A stretch of DNA of 64,000 nt from Paenibacillus albidus (GCF_014644435.1 NZ_BMKR01000006.1:124001-188000), one strand, 5' to 3'. Counted from the stretch's first letter, positions 42,502-52,061 are shown. Made by a program: numbers and translations. The notes: generated from the sequence alone by a model not told the origin.

Positions 42502-44358
42502 ATGAACAAATCCAATAAGCACCGCAAACCCTGGAGTCTCCGCTCCAAAACACTTCTGATCTTTCTGCTGCTGATATTCATCCCTCTTAGCCTGCAAGGC
42601 ATAGCGACCTATGTTGATTTTTCCCGTTCCACAGAGCAGCGAACAGCTGATTATTCAGCACAATTGGTCGAACAAATGAATGCCAACCTTGACCGGACAC
42701 TGATGGAGATGCAGCGGCTCACCCTTATGCCCCTGTACGACTCCAATGTTCTGAACATTCTGCGTAAATATAGCGGGAGCGAATCCTCCAAAAAGCAGCC
42801 TTCAGTGGATGAGCGCTCCAATCTGCAGCTTTATATCGCCAGCATGACCTTTGACCGTCCGGAAATTGACAGCATTCAGATATTCGCAGGGAATGGTTAT
42901 ACCTTTTCCAGTAAAGCGCCCAGCGCCATTAGTGCTTTTTCTGATGTAGAGGAACAGTCTTGGTACTCCAGGGTAAAGGAAGCCGACGGTGCCTGGGTGC
43001 TGATCCCCCCTCATCATCCTTCCTATTATCTGGAAGACGCCCGGGTCTATTTCTCCGTGTCACGGCTGATTCGCGAACCCAATACCAATCGAACTCTGGG
43101 TGTTGTCAAAATCGATCTGAAACAAACGTTGTTCGGACAGATTATAAACAATGCAAAATTTGAGGATCAAGGCAGTCTGGTCGTACAAAATAGCGGGCAC
43201 GAACTCTTTTATGAGAAGTCTACAGCGAATAGCAGCAGTGAGGAGACACGCCAGCTTCTTGACGCTGCCGGTTCCCTCAGAGCGGATGCCGAAACCGCCG
43301 TGCACCGCCTGCGCATTAACGGAAAAGAGTATCTGATCATATCCGATTATTCGGCCTATTCGGATATCAGTATAATCAGCTACATTCCCGTTGTCTCCTT
43401 GCTGAAAGAAATCAGGGAACTGCGTAATTTCACGGTAGGGATCGGGTTGATCTCTCTGGCACTGGGAAGCGGGCTGGCGGCTTACTTTTCTTACCGTCTA
43501 ACCCGCCCACTCGGCTTGCTGATGAAAAAGATGCGGCTGGTCGAGCTGGGGAATTTCAAACAGAGCGTGCCCGTTGTCTCCGGTGACGAGCTTGGCAGGC
43601 TTAGCAGCGGCTTCAACCGTATGGTGGAAGAAATTGACAGGCTCGTCCATGAGGTCTACATGCTCGGCCTGAAGGAAAAGGAAGCAGAGCTGGCCGCATT
43701 GCAAAGCCAGATCAACCCCCACTTCATCTACAATACGCTGGAATCTATCAGCATGCTCGCCAGGCAGAGAAATAATGATGATGTGTCGGACATGGTCACT
43801 TCCTTGGGGCGCCTGATCCGCAATGCAGTGCAGCAGGACGGTACTTTGATCCCGCTTGGCCAGGAACTGCAAGCGGCCGAATCTTATGTGCGGATTCAAG
43901 AAATGCGTCTTGGCCCGCGGCTCAGGACAGTATTCGATATTGAAGAAGGGCTGGAATTGAACCCGGTGCCCAAGCTGGTGCTTCAGCCGCTGATTGAAAA
44001 TGCGATTGTCCACGGGATAAACGACAGCGAACAAGGGGGCACGATCTGGATTTCTGCTGTCCGTTTCTATGACCATATGCTGTTGACCGTCAGAGACGAC
44101 GGACGGGGCATGTCCGAGATGGACCTGGATTCATTGCGGCACTCCCTTAACGGGACTGTGACACGGATATCTATTGGAGGCACGGAGTATCAGGGGCACG
44201 GAGTTGCGCTGAGAAACATACAGCAGCGCCTCACACTCATTTTCGGCTCCGAATACGATCTTCACGTGGACGGAAGCCCCGGACAGGGAATGTCATTCAC
44301 ACTCACCATTCCATTAAAAGACAAGGAGGTCCTTTATGATACGTATTATGATAGTTGA
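42502..44358 (+). CDS. YesM-type sensor histidine kinase
   Basis: 618 residues from the ATG at 42502 (GGGAGG 6 nt upstream). The first span is at about 16-38. A dCache-like extracellular sensor covers about 45-295, the second span 300-322 and HAMP 325-378. The His_kinase domain (LytS/YesM type) carries LQSQINPHFIYNTLE with the His near 408, and HATPase_c follows with PLIENAIVHG and DDGRGM. A TATAAT at 42417-42422 is a candidate promoter. The response-regulator gene begins 23 bp before its stop. Kinases of this type in Paenibacillus usually sense carbohydrate status near sugar ABC genes, as here. Confidence 0.93.
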   Translation: MNKSNKHRKPWSLRSKTLLIFLLLIFIPLSLQGIATYVDFSRSTEQRTADYSAQLVEQMNANLDRTLMEMQRLTLMPLYDSNVLNILRKYSGSESSKKQPSVDERSNLQLYIASMTFDRPEIDSIQIFAGNGYTFSSKAPSAISAFSDVEEQSWYSRVKEADGAWVLIPPHHPSYYLEDARVYFSVSRLIREPNTNRTLGVVKIDLKQTLFGQIINNAKFEDQGSLVVQNSGHELFYEKSTANSSSEETRQLLDAAGSLRADAETAVHRLRINGKEYLIISDYSAYSDISIISYIPVVSLLKEIRELRNFTVGIGLISLALGSGLAAYFSYRLTRPLGLLMKKMRLVELGNFKQSVPVVSGDELGRLSSGFNRMVEEIDRLVHEVYMLGLKEKEAELAALQSQINPHFIYNTLESISMLARQRNNDDVSDMVTSLGRLIRNAVQQDGTLIPLGQELQAAESYVRIQEMRLGPRLRTVFDIEEGLELNPVPKLVLQPLIENAIVHGINDSEQGGTIWISAVRFYDHMLLTVRDDGRGMSEMDLDSLRHSLNGTVTRISIGGTEYQGHGVALRNIQQRLTLIFGSEYDLHVDGSPGQGMSFTLTIPLKDKEVLYDTYYDS

Positions 44359-45103
44359 GGATGAAGAGGTGATCCGCAAAGGCATACTCGATTTGATCAG
44401 TAGAGGCGCTCCCGACTTCAGGGTCGTCAAGGAAGCACATCACGGGCGGGAGGCGCTTGAATACCTGAATCACAATGTAGTTGACGCCATTATTACGGAT
44501 ATCAGGATGCGGGAAATGGACGGACTGCAGATGGTCGAGAAGCTGCGCTCGCAGTATGAAACCCTTCCGGTGATCATTGTCAGCGGGTACGGTGATTTCG
44601 GGTATGCCCAGAAGGCGCTCCAACAGGGAGTAACCGATTATTTGCTCAAACCGGTTGACCGCAAGGCATTTATGACCTCACTGAATAAAATCCGTCTGGC
44701 TTTGCACCCGGGTGAAGAACAGACTGACGCTCCATCGGCCGGCAACACAACCGAAACAGGCACACCGAACGACAGTGAAGGGCGGAGGTTAATCCACAAG
44801 CTTAAAGCCTATATCCAAGCGCATCCTGGCGAAGATTTGCGGTTACAAACGTTGTCGGAACGGGTTCATTTAAATTCTTCTTATCTTAGTCAACTGTTTA
44901 AACAGACAGAAGGCATCAATCTTTCCGATTATATCGCCGAGATGAGGATTCGGGAGGCCTGCCGTTTGCTGAGGACAACCGGACTCAAGATTTATGATGT
45001 CGCCAGACTGTCGGGTTATCAGAGCCCCAAGCATTTCATGCTGGTGTTCAAACAACATACCGGATTGACTCCAAGTTCTTACAGAGATCACGAATTTTCG
45101 TAA
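44336..45103 (+). CDS. YesN-type AraC response regulator
   Basis: 255 residues. The receiver (1-118) has VEDEE, phosphorylated Asp55 in ITDIRM, Ser in IIVSGYGDF and Lys in YLLKPV. A linker of about 30 residues precedes an AraC double helix-turn-helix (about 155-252: LQTLSERVHLNSSYLSQLFKQ and IYDVARLSGYQSPKHFMLVFK). The start overlaps the kinase by 23 bp. A terminator follows, then a promoter with a weak -35 and an inverted repeat before the binding-protein gene. It most likely activates that ABC operon when phosphorylated. Confidence 0.94.
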   Translation: MIRIMIVEDEEVIRKGILDLISRGAPDFRVVKEAHHGREALEYLNHNVVDAIITDIRMREMDGLQMVEKLRSQYETLPVIIVSGYGDFGYAQKALQQGVTDYLLKPVDRKAFMTSLNKIRLALHPGEEQTDAPSAGNTTETGTPNDSEGRRLIHKLKAYIQAHPGEDLRLQTLSERVHLNSSYLSQLFKQTEGINLSDYIAEMRIREACRLLRTTGLKIYDVARLSGYQSPKHFMLVFKQHTGLTPSSYRDHEFS

Positions 45104-45110
45104 AGTAAAG

Positions 45111-45141
45111 TGACAGTACATGTTACTGTCATCTTTTTTTT
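45111..45141 (+). terminator. Terminator of the YesM/YesN-type operon
   Basis: TGACAGTA (45111-45118) pairs with TACTGTCA (45124-45131) around a 5-nt loop and runs into TCTTTTTTTT. It ends the two-component transcript 7 bp after the stop. Confidence 0.85.
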
Positions 45142-45167
45142 GGCTTTTTTTACTTATAACCTAAAAA

Positions 45168-45224
45168 TATCGTACCTTTTCTAAACGATAAGTGATTTTT
45201 AGTCGGCATTCATGTCACTATAAT
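45168..45224 (+). promoter_or_regulatory. Promoter and candidate regulator site of the sugar ABC operon
   Basis: A TATAAT -10 box lies at 45219-45224 with a poor -35 (TTTTTA). TATCGT (45168-45173) and ACGATA (45185-45190) form an inverted repeat just upstream, a fitting site for the YesN-type activator. Confidence 0.5.
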
Positions 45225-45271
45225 TAACTCATGAACTACATACTACTGGAAATTGAAGGAGGCAACCCGGT

Positions 45272-46564
45272 ATGAAAAAATGGTGGACCAGTCTATTGGC
45301 GTTAACCTTGACCGCCGGATTGACAGCTTGCGGGGGCGGGGAAACCAATACCGCCGGAAGCATCAAAAAAGATGCGGAAGAAATTGTCCTCAAATTCGCA
45401 ACCTGGGGGAATCCGGCACAGTTGGAATTGTATCAAAACCTGACTGACGAGTTTACGGCACAACATCCGAATATCCGGATACAAATTGATTCCATTCCGT
45501 TTGCTGATTATCAGCAAAAGATGTCGGTGCTGGCCGCCGGGCGGGAGCTGCCGGACATTGCCTGGATCTCGGAACGTATGGTGCCCCAATTCATGGAAAA
45601 TGGAATATTGGAGGATATCTCGGAAATTGAGAAAGACACTTCTTTTGACAGCGCGGATATCATCCCCTCCACACTTGAGCTTTTCCGCCGGGACGGGAAA
45701 TTGTACGGTCTGCCCTTCTCCACGCCGCCCAGCGTTGTATTCTACAATGCTGATCTGTTTGAACAGTCCGGACTAACCTCCCCGAACGAGCTTGCCCGGC
45801 AGGGCAAATGGACATGGGCGGAATTCGTAGCCTCAGCCAAGGCGATTAAAGACAAGGCCAGCTCCGCCAATGTATACGGGGCAAACTTCTTCCGCGACTG
45901 GAAGACCTGGATTATCCTTGCCTCCTACTCCTGGTCCAATGGAAGCAGTCCATTCAATGACGATATGACCGAATACACCTGGAACGACCCCTACGGTGTA
46001 GAGACTATGGAAATGCTGGATCAAATGATGTTTGTCGACAAATCGCATCCAAAAGCGGGCGAACAGGTGAACTTTGAGTCTGGCCAGATCGGCATGATCT
46101 TTGATAACTACAGTTTTGTCTCAAAAGCCCGGGAGATTCAGAATTTCAAATGGAGCATAGCCCCCATGCCTTCAGGCTCTGAAGGAAGCGTTCCGATGAT
46201 GGGGCAAGCCGGGTACGTACTGTTCAAAGATGGCAAACACCCTGAAGAAGCCAAATTACTGCTGAAATTCCTCTCCGGCAAGGAGGGCATACAGAAAACA
46301 TCGGCATTTTTTGTACCGCCGCGCAAGTCCGTCCTCGACTCCGCTGAGTTCCTTAACGTAGAGGGGAATCCGGATCCGGAACATATCAAGCAGGCGGTCA
46401 TCGACGAAATGCCGAAAGCAATCGTCCAACCGGGTCATATCAAATGGCAGAATATCGATACGGAGATCCTGTCCGGATTCGATGAACTGTTCGGGCAGAA
46501 GGCAGAGCCCGCTCAAATCCAGGAAACGGTAAAGCGCAAGGTTGATCCGCTGCTTGCCGAATAG
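45272..46564 (+). CDS. Sugar ABC transporter substrate-binding lipoprotein
   Basis: 430 residues. The signal peptide ends in the lipobox LTAC followed by GGGE, so the protein is lipid-anchored. The mature domain is a cluster-1 extracellular solute-binding protein: IVLKFATWGNPAQLELYQ, PDIAWISERMVPQF, YGLPFSTPPSVVFYNADLFEQ and a Trp-rich binding region (DWKTWIILASYSWSNG). Such proteins bind mono- or oligosaccharides or similar polyols; the ligand cannot be read from sequence. An AAGGAGG site precedes the ATG. It is the first gene of a five-gene operon ending with an FAD oxidoreductase, under the adjacent YesM/YesN-type system. Confidence 0.92.
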   Translation: MKKWWTSLLALTLTAGLTACGGGETNTAGSIKKDAEEIVLKFATWGNPAQLELYQNLTDEFTAQHPNIRIQIDSIPFADYQQKMSVLAAGRELPDIAWISERMVPQFMENGILEDISEIEKDTSFDSADIIPSTLELFRRDGKLYGLPFSTPPSVVFYNADLFEQSGLTSPNELARQGKWTWAEFVASAKAIKDKASSANVYGANFFRDWKTWIILASYSWSNGSSPFNDDMTEYTWNDPYGVETMEMLDQMMFVDKSHPKAGEQVNFESGQIGMIFDNYSFVSKAREIQNFKWSIAPMPSGSEGSVPMMGQAGYVLFKDGKHPEEAKLLLKFLSGKEGIQKTSAFFVPPRKSVLDSAEFLNVEGNPDPEHIKQAVIDEMPKAIVQPGHIKWQNIDTEILSGFDELFGQKAEPAQIQETVKRKVDPLLAE

Positions 46565-46577
46565 GAAGGTGAACCTA

Positions 46578-47267
46578 TTGAACCGTCTGCATGTAGCGTT
46601 GAACCGGGAAAAGCTGCAATTGTTCGTCAGCCTCCCTGAAAATAATGTTAAATTGGCCGCTGCCGCTCTGGCCGAAGGGGCCGACGGACTGAAGGTACAT
46701 ATTAACGTCAGCCACCGGGCCAGCGGCAATCATTTTGGGCCTCTCAGCCAGTATCAAGATCCTTTTCGCGAGATCCGCTCCTTATTTGACGGTCCCCTCG
46801 GCATTGTGCCGGGAGGATCGCTTCAGGAGATTTCCGCCGTAGAGGCACGGCTGCTGCCGGAAACCGGAATCGACTTCTTCTCCATTTATGCCTTTCATAT
46901 GCCCTCCTTCCTGCTGCGTGTACCGGGTCTGGCCAGAACGTTCGCCATCGATTCGGAGTTTGATACGTCATTAATTGAAGATTGCCGCAGCTTTGGCATC
47001 TCGGCATTAGAAGCATCAATTGTCCCCGGCAGCGAATATGGCAGCCCCCTCAGTTTTGCCGATCTGCTGAAATACCGCCAACTGGTCCGCCATTCGGGGG
47101 TGCCGGTCATCGTCCCATCCCAACGCAACATTACCGGGGAAGATATCCCCGCTCTGGCCGACTGCGGGATTAAGGTTCTGCTGATAGGCGCTATAGTTAC
47201 AGGCAAAGGCGAAGAGAGTATCCGCCGCAGCGTGGCAAGTTTGCGCAATGCAATGGACCGGCTCTAA
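46578..47267 (+). CDS. Unassigned TIM-barrel-like protein within sugar ABC operon
   Basis: 229 residues from a TTG at 46578 with AGGAAGG 8 nt upstream; no suitable ATG exists nearby. I do not recognise a named family. The alternating pattern AAAALAEGADGLKVHINV, GPLGIVPGG, FFSIYAFHMPSFLL, GISALEASIVPG, VPVIVPSQRNI and a terminal Gly-rich phosphate-site-like IKVLLIGAIVTGKGEESI resembles ribulose-phosphate-binding-type barrels such as NanE. It may therefore be an epimerase, isomerase or lyase of a phosphorylated sugar. It lies 13 bp after the binding-protein gene and 39 bp before the permease gene, an odd place that suggests a role tied to the imported substrate. Confidence 0.75.
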   Translation: MNRLHVALNREKLQLFVSLPENNVKLAAAALAEGADGLKVHINVSHRASGNHFGPLSQYQDPFREIRSLFDGPLGIVPGGSLQEISAVEARLLPETGIDFFSIYAFHMPSFLLRVPGLARTFAIDSEFDTSLIEDCRSFGISALEASIVPGSEYGSPLSFADLLKYRQLVRHSGVPVIVPSQRNITGEDIPALADCGIKVLLIGAIVTGKGEESIRRSVASLRNAMDRL

Positions 47268-47306
47268 CTCTTTTAGAATCCAGTATGTTGTTTGGAGGAC
47301 TTCAAT

Positions 47307-48245
47307 ATGAGCTCAATGGAACGCTTGGAAACTGGAATGGCAAGGCGGCGCAGCAAAAAAAAGGCAAGCAGACATTCCCGGGGTGATCATTTGACAGGCT
47401 GGCTGTTTATATCCCCTCTGGTACTTGGCTTTATCCTGTTGTTATTGGTACCGCTGGGTATGGCCCTTTATATGAGTCTGACGGATTGGCCGCTGCTCGG
47501 GCAGGCACATTTCGTCGGCCTGGATAATTACACCTCTATCATCTCCGACCAGGAATTTTGGACAGTACTCGGCAACACGTTATATTTTGCTGCAGGACTC
47601 GTCCCGCTGAATATTATCCTGGCGCTGCTGCTGGCTGTACTGCTGGCCCGAAATATTAAAGGAGCCGGGTTGTTCCGCACGATTATTTTCATCCCGGTCA
47701 TGACTTCACTGGTGGTCTGGTCCATCGTATGGAAGTATATGTTCGCTACCGACTCCGGTTTTATCAATCAGCTGCTGCAACTGATCGGCTTGACGGGCCC
47801 CTCCTGGCTGTATGATACCCGACTGGCAATGCCCGTTGTTATTGTAACCAGCCTGCTGAAGAATGTCGGCCTAAATATGGTGCTGTTTATCGCGGCGCTG
47901 CAGCAGGTTCCAGTGCAATTATACGAAGCGGCCCGGATTGACGGGGCTGGCAGAATCAGAACCTTCTTTACCATTACCATCCCCATGATTACACCAACGA
48001 TTTTTCTGACGGTTATCATGACCATTATCGGCTCTCTGAAGGTCTTCGGGCAAATCTATGTTATGACCCAGGGCGGACCTTCCGGAAGCACAAAGGTTCT
48101 GGTCTATACCATATGGGAAAAAGCGTTCAAGCTGTTTGAGTTCGGCTATGCTTCAGCGCTTGCTTATGTGTTGTTCATCATTATCCTGCTGCTGACCCTT
48201 GTCCAGTGGCAGCTGAGAAAAAGGTGGGTTCTGCATGAGAGCTAA
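47307..48245 (+). CDS. Sugar ABC transporter permease, MalF/UgpA type
   Basis: 312 residues from the ATG at 47307, 8 nt after GGAGG. A basic N-terminus (MARRRSKKKASRHSRG) precedes six membrane spans. The EAA loop EAARIDGAGRIRTFFTITIP (about residues 210-229) is intact. It forms the transmembrane pore with the next gene, which it overlaps by 11 bp. No ATPase gene is in the operon, so a shared MsmX-like ATPase is expected. The substrate is unknown. Confidence 0.92.
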   Translation: MSSMERLETGMARRRSKKKASRHSRGDHLTGWLFISPLVLGFILLLLVPLGMALYMSLTDWPLLGQAHFVGLDNYTSIISDQEFWTVLGNTLYFAAGLVPLNIILALLLAVLLARNIKGAGLFRTIIFIPVMTSLVVWSIVWKYMFATDSGFINQLLQLIGLTGPSWLYDTRLAMPVVIVTSLLKNVGLNMVLFIAALQQVPVQLYEAARIDGAGRIRTFFTITIPMITPTIFLTVIMTIIGSLKVFGQIYVMTQGGPSGSTKVLVYTIWEKAFKLFEFGYASALAYVLFIIILLLTLVQWQLRKRWVLHES

Positions 48246-49092
48246 TCTATCCGCGAAACGGCTGCGGGGCGGGGCCGCCAATTTGCCGCATTATACGGTG
48301 CTCATGGCCGTTTCCGTTATCATGTTGATTCCGTTTGTCTGGATGTTGTCCACTTCCCTTAAGGAGCCGGCCGATATCTTCGTTTTCCCGCCCCGGCTCC
48401 TTCCTTCACCCATACGTTGGGCGAACTATTCGGATGTCATTACGAGCATGCCGTTTCATCTCTTTTACTGGAACAGTGTGTACATTGCCGCTTTGGTAAC
48501 AGCAGGTACAGTCTTTTTCGCTTCCCTTGCAGGCTACGCCTTTGCGCGTATCCCCTTCCGGGGCGGAAACCTTGTCTTTCTAATGCTGCTGAGCACCATG
48601 ATGATCCCCAATGAAGTCATCGCCATTCCCATGTTCCTGTTTATGCGAGACATCGGCTGGATTAATACACATCTTCCGCTGATCGTGCTGCCCATCTTCG
48701 GAGCGGGTGGTGTATTCGGAGTATTCGTAATGCGGCAATTTTTCTTGAGTATCCCCAAAGAGCTGGAGGAAGCGGCCATGATTGACGGCTGCTCCCGGAT
48801 GCGCATCTACCTTACGATTATGCTTCCGCTTGCGAAGCCGGCCATAGCGACGTTGGTTATTTTCACCTTTTTGACGAGCTGGAACGATTTCTTTGACCCG
48901 CTGATATTCATCAATGACCGTGAACTGATGACCTTGCCGCTGGCCCTGTCCATGTTCACCAACGAGTCCGGGACCTCCTGGCATCTGCTCATGAGCGCTT
49001 CGGTCATGGCTACGCTTCCGCTGCTGATTGTGTTCTTCTTCGCCCAGAAGCAGTTTATTGAAGGGGTGTCGATGACGGGATTAAAGGAATAG
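48235..49092 (+). CDS. Sugar ABC transporter permease, MalG/UgpE type
   Basis: 285 residues, six spans, with the EAA loop EAAMIDGCSRMRIYLTIMLP and the usual ending QKQFIEGVSMTGLKE. The start lies within the upstream permease gene (11-bp overlap), so the pair is translationally coupled. It partners the preceding permease and the binding protein at 45272. Confidence 0.92.
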   Translation: MRANLSAKRLRGGAANLPHYTVLMAVSVIMLIPFVWMLSTSLKEPADIFVFPPRLLPSPIRWANYSDVITSMPFHLFYWNSVYIAALVTAGTVFFASLAGYAFARIPFRGGNLVFLMLLSTMMIPNEVIAIPMFLFMRDIGWINTHLPLIVLPIFGAGGVFGVFVMRQFFLSIPKELEEAAMIDGCSRMRIYLTIMLPLAKPAIATLVIFTFLTSWNDFFDPLIFINDRELMTLPLALSMFTNESGTSWHLLMSASVMATLPLLIVFFFAQKQFIEGVSMTGLKE

Positions 49093-49128
49093 CTTCAATA
49101 GATAGGACAATGCTACCAAGGGGGACTT

Positions 49129-50472
49129 ATGATGAAAGACAAAATGCAAGCTGATGTAGTCATTGCCGGGGCAGGCCCGGCTGGTATCGCCGCTGCAGTT
49201 GCCGCTGGACGCCTAGGTGCCAAAGTCATACTGATTGAACGGTACGGATTCGTGGGCGGAATGTCCACTGCCGCTGCGGTGTACCCCTGGATGACCTTTC
49301 ATACCGAAACAGGTGAACGGGTTATTGGCGGCATCGCCCAAGAGATTGTCGAAAGGTTAATGGAGCGGGGAGGCTCACCGGGACATCTGCGGGACACCGT
49401 CGGTTTCGTCCATACGGTCACCCCCTATCATGCCGAGATCTATAAAGTTCTGGCCGTCGATATGCTCCGGGAAGCGGGTGTTAAGCTGCTCGCCCATAGC
49501 TTTGTCGATGGCGTGAGCAGCTTGGACGGGGCAGTCAGATCACTTGCGCTGACAGGGAAATCGGGGCGGTTCGAAGTCGGGGGTGACGTATTTGTCGATG
49601 CGACGGGCGATGCAGATCTGGCGTTTCTGGCTGGAGCGCCCACACTTCAAGGACGCGAAGAAGACCGGCTGACCCAGCCGATGACAATGAAATTCCGGAT
49701 GCGCGGGGTGGATCTCGAAGCGATCCGGCGGGCGATGCTGAAGAACCCCGGCAACTTTTACTCCAAAACCCCTTTTGCTGAGTTGGAACATATCCCCCTG
49801 ACTGGCGTATCCGGCTTTTATGAGGAATGGAATGCGGGAAATGCGCCGATTAACCGGGACCAGGTGCTATTCTTCACGGGACCGGAGGCGGATGAAGTGC
49901 TGGTCAACTGTACGAGGGTGCAAGGTTATGATGCTACCGATGTTGAAGATTTAACCAAGGCGGAGGAGGAAGGCCGCAAGCAGGTGCTGTTGATGGCTGA
50001 CTTTCTGCGGGAACGTGTTCCAGGTTTTGCACAGGCCTCAATCTCTTCGGTCGGCGCTCAGATCGGCATTCGCGAATCCCGCCGGATTGAAGGATTGTAT
50101 AAGCTGACCCTCAAAGATGTGGTGGCGGGCCGCCGTTTTGCGGACGGTATTGCCCGCAGCGGTTATCCTGTCGACCTGCATGATCCGTCCGGCAAGGGCG
50201 TGATGTCTGCCTTCATTGACAATGATGGAGCATATGACATTCCCTACCGCTGTCTGGTGGCCCGGAATTTCACCAATCTGCTCGCCGCGGGACGCTGCAT
50301 TTCCACGACGCATGAAGCCCTGGCCACCACCCGCCTGACCCCCAGCTGTATGGCCACCGGCGAAGCAGCCGGTACGGCGGCGGCGCTGGCTTGCGCTTCG
50401 GGAACTTCCACGGCTGAGGTAGATACCGGGCAGCTACGGCATATATTGAGCAGCAATGGGGCTATCTTGTAG
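49129..50472 (+). CDS. FAD-dependent oxidoreductase (FAD_oxidored family)
   Basis: 447 residues. The N-terminal Rossmann motif VVIAGAGPAGIAAAVAAG is followed by LIERYGFVGGMSTAA, typical of the FAD_oxidored family (PF12831). The C-terminal NLLAAGRCISTTHEALATTR and PSCMATGEAAGTAAALA complete the FAD site. No signal peptide, so cytosolic. Most relatives have no assigned substrate. Being the last gene of a sugar-type ABC operon, 36 bp after the second permease, it may oxidise the imported compound, for example a sugar, sugar acid or cyclitol; this is inference. ATGATG starts at 49129/49132 follow GGGGGA. Confidence 0.85.
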   Translation: MMKDKMQADVVIAGAGPAGIAAAVAAGRLGAKVILIERYGFVGGMSTAAAVYPWMTFHTETGERVIGGIAQEIVERLMERGGSPGHLRDTVGFVHTVTPYHAEIYKVLAVDMLREAGVKLLAHSFVDGVSSLDGAVRSLALTGKSGRFEVGGDVFVDATGDADLAFLAGAPTLQGREEDRLTQPMTMKFRMRGVDLEAIRRAMLKNPGNFYSKTPFAELEHIPLTGVSGFYEEWNAGNAPINRDQVLFFTGPEADEVLVNCTRVQGYDATDVEDLTKAEEEGRKQVLLMADFLRERVPGFAQASISSVGAQIGIRESRRIEGLYKLTLKDVVAGRRFADGIARSGYPVDLHDPSGKGVMSAFIDNDGAYDIPYRCLVARNFTNLLAAGRCISTTHEALATTRLTPSCMATGEAAGTAAALACASGTSTAEVDTGQLRHILSSNGAIL

Positions 50473-50677
50473 CCCCTTCCCCGCCTGCTTTCCCTCTCCC
50501 TCCTTTTACATGGAAGAACGGCTTTTGCTATAAAGCACATTGCACTATGTATCCTTTGCATGCGAACATATCCTTAACGCAAATGTAAGCTATCGTTCAT
50601 CTAAATCCATAGCAAGGGTGGCAAAGAATTCCTTATGATGAATCTGCAACCCATATTTTTGTAATGGAGGAATACAT

Positions 50678-52042
50678 ATGATATTCAGCAGAAAATACAC
50701 ACAAAGGATGCTCACCGCCTTGTCCGCCCTTGTGCTCTCTTCCCTGTGTCTGAGTCCGGCTTCAACTGCGCAAGCCGCCACGAATGCAATGCCTTATGCC
50801 CATGAAATCAAATCGCTCACGAGTGAAGACTACAAGGATCTGGCCTTTTTAAAGCCGCTCCTGGCAGGTAAAACTGTCGTCAGCCTCGGCGAAAATTTCC
50901 ACCGCGTAGGCGAATATGCCAGCCTGAAGACCAGACTGGTCAAATATTTGCATGAAGAGCTGGGGTTTGAAGTCATCGCTTTTGAATCGGGCCTGGGAGA
51001 AGCTGCTATGGTCAACAACGTTGCCGATGAGGTAGACGCCGCAACAATGATGTATAATTCCATATTCGATGTCTGGAAATCTAAGGAGACTCTGGAGCTG
51101 TTCAACTATATCAAAAAAACGCGCCAGACTAGCGCCCCCTTGCAGCTGGCTGGATACGACATGCAGTACACCTCACAGATACTCACGATTGCTGTCCGCA
51201 GCTTTATCTCCAAAGTGAACATTCCCTACGCAAAAGCTTTTATGGATTTTGACAGTGAAGCCATGCAATCGTATTACAGCCTGAGGGAACAGTACGGCCT
51301 GGAACAAAAGATGGACCGGGGATATCAACAGAAGCTCAAACAGATCATCGAACAAGTTGTTCCCACCTACAAGGAATACATCCAGTACATTCGTGAACGG
51401 CGGGAACTGTTTGACGCAGCTTATCCTCAGGACCCCTATATGACCGAGACGATATTGAAGGGATTAGAGGACCGGATTCATTATTTACAGCAGGGTCAGA
51501 TCATAGATACGCAGGAATTTTATGAATTCCGCGACCGGATCATGGCTGAACATGTGGAATGGCTGATGAAGGTCAGATATCCCGGCAAAAAAATAATCCT
51601 CTGGGCCCACAATGAACATTTGGCTAAAAACACTTCAAAAATACGTATATGGGAGCAAGGAAAATGGCAGAACAGCTTTACCAGCATGGGTGAGCTGCTG
51701 CATCAGAGACTGAAGGACAAGATGTATGTGATGGGTTTTTATATGAACAGAGGTAAAGCAGCCGCTATTTCAACCCTGAAGGAATTCCCCATCGGTCCAA
51801 TGCCGAAAGGAACACTAGAAGCGCGAATCCTGCAAAGCGGATACTCCCGCACCTTCGTAGACCTCTCCAGACATACCGCAGTAAATTCGGGCAACAGCTG
51901 GATGTTCAAACCGGTATATGCGGGCGAAGACGGGCTTACCCGGGAAGTTATTGTTCCCATGGCAATGAAGTTTGTTCCAAAAGAGCAGTTCGACGGTCTG
52001 GTCGTTATTGATAAGGTGAACCCTCCAACAGTGGAGTATTAG
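50678..52042 (+). CDS. Secreted erythromycin esterase-family protein
   Basis: 454 residues with a clear Sec signal peptide (about 1-33, ending AAQA/AAT-like after SPASTAQA). The rest matches the Ere family (PF05139): VVSLGENFHRVGEYASLK with Glu and His of the proposed active site, EVIAFESGLGEAAMV, and KIILWAHNEHLAKN with the second conserved His. True Ere enzymes hydrolyse the macrolide lactone, but the family is broad and includes members without drug activity, so resistance cannot be claimed. Secretion is unusual for a resistance esterase. GGAGG lies 9 nt before the ATG. It is monocistronic, with a strong terminator. Confidence 0.85.
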   Translation: MIFSRKYTQRMLTALSALVLSSLCLSPASTAQAATNAMPYAHEIKSLTSEDYKDLAFLKPLLAGKTVVSLGENFHRVGEYASLKTRLVKYLHEELGFEVIAFESGLGEAAMVNNVADEVDAATMMYNSIFDVWKSKETLELFNYIKKTRQTSAPLQLAGYDMQYTSQILTIAVRSFISKVNIPYAKAFMDFDSEAMQSYYSLREQYGLEQKMDRGYQQKLKQIIEQVVPTYKEYIQYIRERRELFDAAYPQDPYMTETILKGLEDRIHYLQQGQIIDTQEFYEFRDRIMAEHVEWLMKVRYPGKKIILWAHNEHLAKNTSKIRIWEQGKWQNSFTSMGELLHQRLKDKMYVMGFYMNRGKAAAISTLKEFPIGPMPKGTLEARILQSGYSRTFVDLSRHTAVNSGNSWMFKPVYAGEDGLTREVIVPMAMKFVPKEQFDGLVVIDKVNPPTVEY

Positions 52043-52061
52043 GGCGGGGGCGGGCACATAG

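Noticed and set aside
50678-52042. Calling the erythromycin esterase-family gene a macrolide resistance gene
   Set aside because: Family membership is visible, but the family is broad and a secreted member without resistance context cannot be assigned drug hydrolysis from sequence alone.
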